DNA from: a bacterium
GTDB taxonomy: Bacteria > Verrucomicrobiota > Verrucomicrobiia > Limisphaerales > J093
DNA: 5,674 nt
Assembly: GCA_021784265.1 (NCBI GenBank)
Contig: JAJXTA010000228.1
Coordinates: 1-5,674 of the forward strand
Reading direction: 5' to 3'
The notes under the pieces are model-generated. The model did not search any database. It was not told the DNA's origin and saw only the letters and a list, made by a program, of their open reading frames with translations. This document shows, in pieces, positions 1 through 5,674 of the stretch (the first letter of the stretch is position 1; each line of letters starts with the position of its first letter). The position numbers and the translations under genes are program-made.

Positions 1-782
1 GCGTTGCTCCGATAGGCGTAGGGACCGAACTGCGACTCGCTCGTGTTATTGATCCGCGGGACGACGAGCCAAAGGAGCTTGTTCGTGCCGTCCAGCCGCT
101 GCAGTATCCCTTCGCAGGCCAGCAGGACACCGTTCAGGCAGAGGACCCAGAGCAACCGGCGCAACCGCGCTGGCAACACCCCGGGGACCACCTCCCCTTC
201 ACCCCGAGGCGAGGCCGACGAAGCGTGGGCGGAGGCATGGCGCTCCCGGCGCGCCTGGCCCACGAGCCAATCCCGCGTCGCCCAAAAGGTGCAAGCCAAG
301 CCCAGGTAGAGCCAGAAGGCGAACCAAGAGCTGGGCGCGTTGTAGCTGTGGGGCAACCAGGCAAGGTAATGTTCCCGGTACTCGAACCGGGACTCCCGCG
401 GCAAATAGACCGCCCGGGCATTGATCGCGCTCACTAGGCACCACGCCACGATCAATCCGCTCAGGATCGCCAGTGCCACGACCAAGCCCTGGTGTGCCCC
501 CGTCCCCCAACGGGCCGGGCGGTAGCCGGTCCGCCACCGGACGACCCATTTCGTCGCCAGCGCCGCCCCCAGCAGATAGCCGCCCACGTTCATGGTCCAC
601 ATGGCCCATTCCTGGGTGGTGCCAAAGGCCCACGGGGTGAAGACCACTAGCGCGTACAGCAACCCCTCAGTCACCCCATCCGCGACGCGATAGGGGAGAG
701 GCGTGCGGAGGAGTCCCGGGCCGCCGCGCGAAGACAAGGCCGGAGCCCGGGCGTCGATGCCGGTTTCAGTTGGTTTGCTCAC
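1..782 (-). CDS. O-antigen ligase/polymerase-like membrane protein, N-terminal part (runs off left edge)
   Basis: Reading the reverse complement from a GTG at 782-780 gives 260 codons without a stop to the window edge, so the C-terminal part is missing. The protein begins VSKPTETGIDARA, has a basic, proline-rich stretch, then hydrophobic segments at about residues 37-53, 62-80, 99-120, 152-168 and 207-227. Segments such as TPWAFGTTQEWAMWTMN (49-65) and the RINNTSESQFGPYAYRSN stretch near the break are what I would expect of Wzy/O-antigen ligase family proteins (PF04932 type) from Verrucomicrobiota. Those proteins act in the inner membrane, polymerising or ligating surface polysaccharide. Residues 176-205 form a polar, Ser/Ala/Arg-rich loop. 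The frame is open upstream to a TAA at about 919-917, so an earlier GTG or TTG start is possible. GTG at 782 is my choice because the residues upstream of it look non-coding; no strong ribosome binding site is visible. The gene is divergent from the cytochrome genes and probably functionally separate. Membrane protein is near certain; the family is likely. Confidence 0.8.
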   Translation of the reverse strand, partial: MSKPTETGIDARAPALSSRGGPGLLRTPLPYRVADGVTEGLLYALVVFTPWAFGTTQEWAMWTMNVGGYLLGAALATKWVVRWRTGYRPARWGTGAHQGLVVALAILSGLIVAWCLVSAINARAVYLPRESRFEYREHYLAWLPHSYNAPSSWFAFWLYLGLACTFWATRDWLVGQARRERHASAHASSASPRGEGEVVPGVLPARLRRLLWVLCLNGVLLACEGILQRLDGTNKLLWLVVPRINNTSESQFGPYAYRSN

Positions 783-1131
783 AGGTATCGCGGCCGGTAA
801 CTTCCACCCCGAGGACCAGTCCAAAGCTCGGCCCCGGGCAGGCGACACTCCGTGCCCGTCGATTCGTACGGGTCGCCAGCTACCAAACCCATGCAATCGC
901 CTAAGCTGCTTGGATTACGGGAGAAAAATCCGACCACCCGAGTATGGAAAGGGACGGTTCGGCGTGTCAAGGTCCCCTGGCCCAGCACTTCCCGGCGTGG
1001 GACGTGCAGCGGCGGTGTCACCAGCGATTGATTTGGGTCAAGGTGGCCTCGTAACCGCCAGTCTGGAATGGGTGCATGGCACACGAGCCGGATTCAGCGC
1101 GGGGGAGGGTGCTGGGAGCGCATTCCCAGGC
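783..1131. promoter_or_regulatory. Divergent intergenic region, presumed to hold promoters for both flanking genes
   Basis: This stretch of about 350 bp separates the start of the minus-strand membrane protein gene from the start of the plus-strand propeller-cytochrome gene, so both promoters should lie here. The middle (about 860-960) is visibly more AT-rich than the coding DNA. A short inverted repeat, GGATT at 912-916 and AATCC at 927-931, flanks a purine-rich loop. The best plus-strand sigma-70-like match I see is TTGATT (1028-1033) with a 17-nt spacer to GTAACC (1051-1056), which is weak. The plus-strand frame of the downstream gene happens to be open throughout, but the encoded residues are rich in Gly, Pro and Arg with no domain-like pattern, so I treat it as non-coding. 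No tRNA, riboswitch or clear operator was recognised. Confidence 0.45.
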
Positions 1132-3027
1132 ATGAAGTGGTGTGGCACCCACGGGAGCTTGATGGCCCTGGCAGTGGGCCTCTTGAGTGAACTCACCGGC
1201 GTTCGCGCCAACGACTCCGTCGCGGGTGTGCCGGCGCCGGGCAACGGCATGCTCGCACCCGTGGCGCTGGCGGCCTCGAGCGAGGGCGCCCTCGTGTACG
1301 TGGCCGCTGAGGCGGCCCAGGCGATCTTGGTCGTCGAGACCGCCAGCGGCCAACTCCGCGCCAGGTGGAGTGTGCCGGGCATTCCCTCCGGCTTGGCGCT
1401 CGCACCCGACGGCGCTCGTTTGTACGTGACCTGCGCCAGCCCCAACAGCCGCGTCGCGGAACTCGCGACCCGCACCGGCCGATTGCTGCGGAGCCTCCCG
1501 GCGGGCCACACCGCCCTGGCCCCGGTGATCAGCCCCGACGGCCAGACCCTCTACGTCTGCAACCGATTTGACCACGCCGTGGAGGTGATCGGGCTGGCCG
1601 GCCACCCGAGGCTGCACCGAATCCCGGTCTTGCGCGAACCAGTGGCCGCGGCGCTCACGCCGGATGGGCGTTGGCTGGTGGTGGCCAACCACCTCCAGGC
1701 CGGACGCGCCGATGCGGCCAACGTCGCCGCCGCCGTGAGTATTATTGACACTGCGGCCGGCCGTGTCCTCCGCCACCTCGCGCTCCCCAACGGCAGCGGG
1801 CTCTTGCGTGGCGTCGCGCTCTCGCCCGACGGCCGCTACGCGGCAGTCACCCATCTCCTCGCGCATTATTATCTGCCCACCACCCAGGTGGATCGCGGCT
1901 GGATGAACAGTAACGCCCTCAGCCTGCTGGACCTTGCCCACGGCGAGTGGCGGACCACGGTGCTCCTGGACGACCTGGATCAAGGAGCTGCCAACCCGTG
2001 GGCCGCCGCGTGGACGAGCGACGGCAAGCTGCTGGCCGTGAGCCACGCTGGCACTCACGAGGTCAGCCTGATCGACGCGCCAGGCCTGTTGGCCAAGCTG
2101 GAGCGAGTGCCTCCGGCGCCCAGCTTGACGACTAGTGCCAGCGACCCGCCACAGACCGGAGCGCTCTCACCCCCTGACGACCTGGCGTTCCTCCTGGGCT
2201 TGCGCCGGCGCGTCGCCCTCCCGGGCCAGGGGCCGCGGGCGCTCACCCTGGCTGGTGGGCGTCTCTGGGTCGCCAATTACTTCTCAGATAACCTCAGTGT
2301 GATTGACCCCACCGCCCCGGCGCCCACGGCCATCGCCGTCGCCCTCAGCCCGCCGGCGCCGATGTCGGAGGTCCGTCGCGGGGAGAGCCTGTTCAACGAC
2401 GCCACCCTCTGCTTCCAGGGCTGGCAGAGCTGCGCCAGTTGCCACTCCTCCGATGGCCGGGCCGACGGCCTGAACTGGGACCTCCTCAACGATGGTATCG
2501 GCAACCCGAAGAATACCCGCAGTCTGCTCCTCAGCCATCGCACCCCGCCGGCCATGGCCCAGGGAGTGCGGGACAGCGCCGAAACGGCGGTGCGCGCCGG
2601 CCTGCGCCACATCCTCTTCACCGAGCAACCCGAGGCGGTCCCGCAGGCACTGGATGCCTACCTCAAGTCCCTGGCACCGGTGCCGAGCCCGTATCTCGCG
2701 GGGGGCCGCCTCTCGCTTCCGGCCCGCCGCGGGCGGCGGCTCTTCCAAGATCCGACGGTCGGTTGCGCTAACTGCCACCCGCCGGCTCTCTTTACCAACC
2801 TCCAGTCCTACGATGTAGGCACGCGCGCCCCCTTTGACACCGTGGGGACGTTCGACACCCCGACCCTGGTCGAGCTATGGCGCACCGCCCCTTATCTGCA
2901 CGACGGTTCCGCCGCCACCATCCAGGAGGTGCTCACCACCCGCAATCCCCAGGACCGTCATGGCCATACTGCGCACCTTACGCCGAAGCAACTCGAGGAC
3001 CTGGCCATCTACCTCCTCTCGCTCTGA
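1132..3027 (+). CDS. Exported seven-repeat beta-propeller fused to a di-heme cytochrome c peroxidase-like domain
   Basis: A 631-residue protein. ATG at 1132 is chosen because it begins a Sec-type signal peptide (basic start MKW, hydrophobic LMALAVGLL, likely cleavage VRA|ND after residue 26). The in-frame ATG at 703 would add 143 non-protein-like residues and overlap the divergent gene. A GGGAG at 1114-1118 lies 13 nt upstream of the start, a poorly spaced ribosome site. Residues 44-393 carry seven YVTN-like propeller repeats, with turns at about 51, LAPDG 90, ISPDG 133, LTPDG 175, LSPDG 230, WTSDG 294 and LAGG 373. Residues about 412-631 are a di-heme CCP/MauG-type domain with heme sites CASCH (434-438) and CANCH (545-549) and the typical APYLHDGS motif (586-593). 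An extra Cys427 lies shortly before the first heme site. The product should be periplasmic. Family members reduce peroxide or do other two-centre heme redox chemistry; the substrate here is unknown. The architecture resembles fused hydrazine synthase beta and gamma subunits. The next gene starts 25 bp downstream, suggesting one operon. Confidence 0.9.
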   Translation: MKWCGTHGSLMALAVGLLSELTGVRANDSVAGVPAPGNGMLAPVALAASSEGALVYVAAEAAQAILVVETASGQLRARWSVPGIPSGLALAPDGARLYVTCASPNSRVAELATRTGRLLRSLPAGHTALAPVISPDGQTLYVCNRFDHAVEVIGLAGHPRLHRIPVLREPVAAALTPDGRWLVVANHLQAGRADAANVAAAVSIIDTAAGRVLRHLALPNGSGLLRGVALSPDGRYAAVTHLLAHYYLPTTQVDRGWMNSNALSLLDLAHGEWRTTVLLDDLDQGAANPWAAAWTSDGKLLAVSHAGTHEVSLIDAPGLLAKLERVPPAPSLTTSASDPPQTGALSPPDDLAFLLGLRRRVALPGQGPRALTLAGGRLWVANYFSDNLSVIDPTAPAPTAIAVALSPPAPMSEVRRGESLFNDATLCFQGWQSCASCHSSDGRADGLNWDLLNDGIGNPKNTRSLLLSHRTPPAMAQGVRDSAETAVRAGLRHILFTEQPEAVPQALDAYLKSLAPVPSPYLAGGRLSLPARRGRRLFQDPTVGCANCHPPALFTNLQSYDVGTRAPFDTVGTFDTPTLVELWRTAPYLHDGSAATIQEVLTTRNPQDRHGHTAHLTPKQLEDLAIYLLSL

Positions 3028-3052
3028 AACGGCGGAGTCACCGACACGCATC

Positions 3053-5566
3053 ATGCACTTGCATCTCCACGACGATGGGCCACGGTTTGCCACTCGCGCG
3101 CTGCTGGCCGGAATCGTGCTGCTGGGCCAGCTCACGACCGCCGCCACCGTGCCGCCAGCCTCGCTGCTGGCGCGGAGCCTCGCCGGCCCGATGCACGGCG
3201 TGGATGAGATCGTGTTCGCCCTGCGCCAACCCGGTAAGGACCCGCACTGGTACGCCAACTTCAGCTACTACGCCGCCGATCCGCACCGCAAGGCTTATGG
3301 CGAAGGCGGCCGGCTCTGCCGCCTTAATCTGCGGACCGGACAACTCCAGACCCTCCTGGACGACCCTCGCGGTGGAGTGCGCGACCCGCAGGTCAGTTAC
3401 GATGGCCGCCGCATCCTCTTCGCCTACCGCCGCGGGGGCACGCCGAACTACCTGCTCTACGAGATCCAGGCCGACGGCAGCGGCTTGCGCCAGTTGACGG
3501 AAGGGGACTACGACGACTTCGAACCGACGTACCTCCCCGACGGGAGCATCGTCTTCGTCTCCAGTCGCTGCAAACGCTGGGTCAACTGCTGGCTCACCCA
3601 GGTGGCGGTGCTCCACCGCTGCGACGCCGACGGGAGCCACCTCCGGCCCCTCTCCAGCAACAACGAACAAGACAACACCCCCTGGCCGCTAGCCGATGGG
3701 CGGTTGCTTTACACCCGCTGGGAATACGTGGACCGCAGCCAGGTCGATTACCACCATCTCTGGACCATGAACCCCGACGGGACCAGCCAGATGGTCTATT
3801 ACGGCAATTTCCACCCCGGCACCGTGATGATCGATGCCAAACCGGTCCCCGGCACCGACCTTGTCGTGGCCTCCTTCTCCCCTGGGCATGGACGGACCGA
3901 ACATGATGGTGTGATCACGCTCGTCAACCCCAAGGCCGGCCCGGATACGGTCGCCGCCGCCCACCCCGTGAGCCGGAGCGCGGACTTCCGGGATCCGTGG
4001 GCCTTCTCGCCGGACTGCTTCCTGGCCGCTCGGGGCCCGACGGTGGTGTTGGTGGACGGCCAGGGCAACACACAACCTCTGTTCGCGCTGTCCGCGGCTG
4101 ATCGCGCCGCCGGCCTCCAGTGTCACGAGCCGCGCCCGCTGGCCGCCCGGCCCCGCGAGCGCCTCATCCCCCCGCGGGTGGACTTGGCGCAAGGGACAGG
4201 CCGGCTGCTCCTCGCCGATGTCCACGTGGGCCGCAACATGGCCGGGGTCCAACCCGGCGCCATCAAGAAGCTCCTGATCCTCGAAACCCTCCCGATGCCC
4301 GTCCACTACACCGGTGGGATGGAACCGATGACCTACGGGGGGACCTTCACCCTGGAGCGGATCGTGGGGACGGTGCCGGTTGAACCCGACGGCTCGGCTT
4401 ACTTTGAACTCCCGGCCTTGCGGAGTTTCTTCTTCGTGGCCTTGGACGAACACGACCTCTCGGTGAAACGCATGCAGAGCTTCGTCACGGTGCAACCGGG
4501 GGAAACCACCAGTTGTGTGGGCTGTCACGAACAGCGCACGCGCGCCCCGGACTACGCGGCCAAACCCACCCGAGCCTTCCGCCGCCCGCCCAGCCGCATC
4601 GCGCCCATCGCCGACGTGCCCGACGTTTTGGACTTTCCCCGCGACATCCAGCCCATCCTCAATCGGCACTGCCTCCAGTGTCACGATTACGATCAGACCA
4701 ACCACGGTGGCGTCTTTCTCTGCGGGGATGAGGGACCGATGTTCTCGATCAGCTACTTTACCTTGATCGCGCGCAACCAAGTGGCGGACGGCCGCAATCG
4801 GCCCCAAAGCAACTACCCCCCGCGCGCCTTGGGCAGCGCCGCCAGCCCGTTGTTGGACAAACTGGAACCTAGCCACCACCAAGTCCGAGTTTCGGCGCAC
4901 GAAAAGCGGCTGGTCCGCCTCTGGATCGAGACCGGCGCGACCTTCCCGGGCACCTACGCCGCCCTCGGTACCGGCATGATCGGCAGTTACAGCGAGAATC
5001 AACTCGATCGTTCCGACACCCAATGGCCCGCCGCCGCCGCGGCCACAGCCACCCTCCTGCGCCGGTGCGGTGGCTGCCACACCGGCCGCCTCGCCCTCCC
5101 CCTCTCCGCTTCCGCGGAACAGGTTCGCCCTCCCTGGGAATTGATGGAAAAGGACGACCCGCGGCGGCGCCTCGCCCGCCACCTGCTCTACAACCTGACG
5201 CGGCCGGAGAAGTCCCTGTTGTTGCTGGCGCCGTTAGGGAGGGCCAGCGGCGGCTTCGGTTTATGCCGCAGCGTGCCGGCCGGCCCCGCCGCCCCGGGCG
5301 CGCCGGGCGCCGTGTTTGCCCATCGTGACGATCCTGACTATCAGACCATCCTCGCCGGCATCCAAGCAGGCCAAGCCTACCTGACGCACATCAAGCGCTT
5401 CGACATGCCGGGGTTCCGCCCGCGGGCCGATTGGGTGCGCGAGATGAAACGGTACGAGATCTTACCAGCGGACACCCCACCGAATAGTCCGGTTGATGTC
5501 TATGGGGTCGAGCGCGCCTATTGGGCTTCCTTTTGGTATCAGCCTCCCGAACCCCTCACCTGGTAG
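3053..5566 (+). CDS. Exported hydrazine-synthase-alpha-like propeller protein with three c-type heme sites
   Basis: An 837-residue protein. The frame is open from 2834, but everything before 3053 overlaps the previous gene and is not protein-like. ATG 3053 starts a plausible signal peptide (charged start with Arg11 and Arg15, hydrophobic ALLAGIVLLG at 16-25, cleavage near residues 30-31). A weak GGCGGAG lies at 3031-3037. Residues about 45-400 look like a TolB/PD40-type propeller, with turns YDGRR (116-120), LPDGS (161-165) followed by FVSSRC (168-173), and NPDGT (240-244). Three CXXCH heme sites follow: CVGCH (488-492), CLQCH (540-544, in a PSCyt1-like context, DIQPILNRHCLQCH) and CGGCH (672-676). 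The C-terminal FDMPGFRP (783-790) and MKRYEILP segments are typical, as I recall, of planctomycete and verrucomicrobial proteins carrying the hydrazine synthase alpha middle domain. The expected location is periplasmic. The catalytic role is unknown: anammox hydrazine synthase makes hydrazine from nitric oxide and ammonium, but nothing here shows that activity. It is probably co-transcribed with the upstream propeller-peroxidase. Confidence 0.88.
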   Translation: MHLHLHDDGPRFATRALLAGIVLLGQLTTAATVPPASLLARSLAGPMHGVDEIVFALRQPGKDPHWYANFSYYAADPHRKAYGEGGRLCRLNLRTGQLQTLLDDPRGGVRDPQVSYDGRRILFAYRRGGTPNYLLYEIQADGSGLRQLTEGDYDDFEPTYLPDGSIVFVSSRCKRWVNCWLTQVAVLHRCDADGSHLRPLSSNNEQDNTPWPLADGRLLYTRWEYVDRSQVDYHHLWTMNPDGTSQMVYYGNFHPGTVMIDAKPVPGTDLVVASFSPGHGRTEHDGVITLVNPKAGPDTVAAAHPVSRSADFRDPWAFSPDCFLAARGPTVVLVDGQGNTQPLFALSAADRAAGLQCHEPRPLAARPRERLIPPRVDLAQGTGRLLLADVHVGRNMAGVQPGAIKKLLILETLPMPVHYTGGMEPMTYGGTFTLERIVGTVPVEPDGSAYFELPALRSFFFVALDEHDLSVKRMQSFVTVQPGETTSCVGCHEQRTRAPDYAAKPTRAFRRPPSRIAPIADVPDVLDFPRDIQPILNRHCLQCHDYDQTNHGGVFLCGDEGPMFSISYFTLIARNQVADGRNRPQSNYPPRALGSAASPLLDKLEPSHHQVRVSAHEKRLVRLWIETGATFPGTYAALGTGMIGSYSENQLDRSDTQWPAAAAATATLLRRCGGCHTGRLALPLSASAEQVRPPWELMEKDDPRRRLARHLLYNLTRPEKSLLLLAPLGRASGGFGLCRSVPAGPAAPGAPGAVFAHRDDPDYQTILAGIQAGQAYLTHIKRFDMPGFRPRADWVREMKRYEILPADTPPNSPVDVYGVERAYWASFWYQPPEPLTW

Positions 5567-5587
5567 CAACGCTGCGTGGATCGCCCA

Positions 5588-5613
5588 GCCCGCCGCCCTC
5601 TCGCGGGGCGGGC
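5588..5613 (+). terminator. GC-rich hairpin after the cytochrome gene, possible terminator
   Basis: GCCCGCC (5588-5594) and GGCGGGC (5607-5613) form a perfect 7-bp stem with a 12-nt loop, starting 21 nt after the TAG of the hydrazine-synthase-alpha-like gene. An alternative shorter pairing, CGCCC with GGGCG (5594-5598 and 5606-5610), is also possible. No T-run follows, so it is not a classical intrinsic terminator. Its place just after the operon is the main argument. Confidence 0.4.
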
Positions 5614-5619
5614 CCAAGC

Positions 5620-5656
5620 GTAGGCGGAAGGGACCCCGCCGTGGTCGTTCGCCTAC
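5620..5656. repeat. Imperfect inverted repeat (extended hairpin) downstream of the operon
   Basis: GTAGGCG (5620-5626) is complementary to CGCCTAC (5650-5656). The stem continues with a G-T wobble and an A-T pair, then after a small internal bulge with GACC (5632-5635) against GGTC (5643-5646), closing on a 7-nt loop. It could be a second terminator hairpin, a mobile palindromic element or a protein site. No T-run is present. The rest of the 108-nt tail (5567-5674) shows no gene. Confidence 0.4.
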
Positions 5657-5674
5657 CTGCGAGGGCGGTCGCGG

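Noticed and set aside
199..633. Minus-strand 144-codon and overlapping plus-strand small open frames in the left region
   Set aside because: They are other frames of the O-antigen ligase-like gene, whose own frame has no stop from 782 to the edge and shows proper membrane segments.
1028..1056. TTGATT-17 nt-GTAACC as a sigma-70 promoter
   Set aside because: The -10 match is poor; it is mentioned only as the best available candidate and not called as a separate feature.
1018..2058. 346-codon minus-strand open frame opposite the propeller domain
   Set aside because: Antisense to clear YVTN repeats, low-complexity composition and no plausible family resemblance.
2834..3052. N-terminal extension of the alpha-like gene to an earlier ATG
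   Set aside because: It lies inside the 3' end of the propeller-peroxidase gene and reads as Pro/Arg/Ser-rich shadow; the signal peptide begins at 3053.
3689..5182. 497-codon open frame on the minus strand opposite the alpha-like cytochrome gene
   Set aside because: Antisense shadow of a high-GC gene. The plus strand carries a signal peptide, propeller motifs and three heme sites; the minus-strand product is Gly/Arg/Val-rich with no domain pattern.
1..5674. CRISPR arrays, tRNA/rRNA genes, insertion sequences, attachment sites
   Set aside because: Read through for regularly spaced repeats, clover-leaf-like segments and transposase motifs; none seen.

Overview
This GC-rich window carries three protein-coding genes: one incomplete gene on the minus strand at the left edge, and a complete two-gene unit on the plus strand. 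Three things suggest an environmental member of the Planctomycetota-Verrucomicrobiota group, more likely Verrucomicrobiota. These are the wording of the conserved protein segments, the pairing of a beta-propeller/cytochrome c peroxidase protein with a hydrazine-synthase-alpha-like cytochrome, and the weak Shine-Dalgarno signals. This is an inference from family resemblance; there is no rRNA or other marker to confirm it.

Layout. Positions 1-782 (minus) hold the N-terminal 260 codons of a multi-pass membrane protein resembling O-antigen ligases/polymerases; it runs off the left edge. Positions 783-1131 are a divergent intergenic region of about 350 bp, visibly less GC-rich, that should hold both promoters. 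Positions 1132-3027 (plus) encode an exported 631-residue protein: a beta-propeller with seven recognisable YVTN-like repeats, followed by a di-heme cytochrome c peroxidase/MauG-like domain. After a 25-bp gap, positions 3053-5566 (plus) encode an exported 837-residue protein with an N-terminal TolB/WD40-like propeller and three CXXCH heme sites. It resembles the alpha subunit of hydrazine synthase. Positions 5567-5674 are non-coding and contain two inverted repeats that may end the transcript.

How the genes fit together. The two plus-strand genes are probably co-transcribed and make periplasmic multi-heme proteins with five c-type heme sites in total. Their domain order (propeller, di-heme peroxidase, then a propeller/multi-heme alpha-like protein) matches the beta, gamma and alpha subunits of anammox hydrazine synthase, with beta and gamma fused. 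Nothing else in the window points to anammox metabolism, so this is best read as a hydrazine-synthase-like redox complex of unknown substrate. The membrane glycopolymer gene on the other strand appears functionally unrelated.
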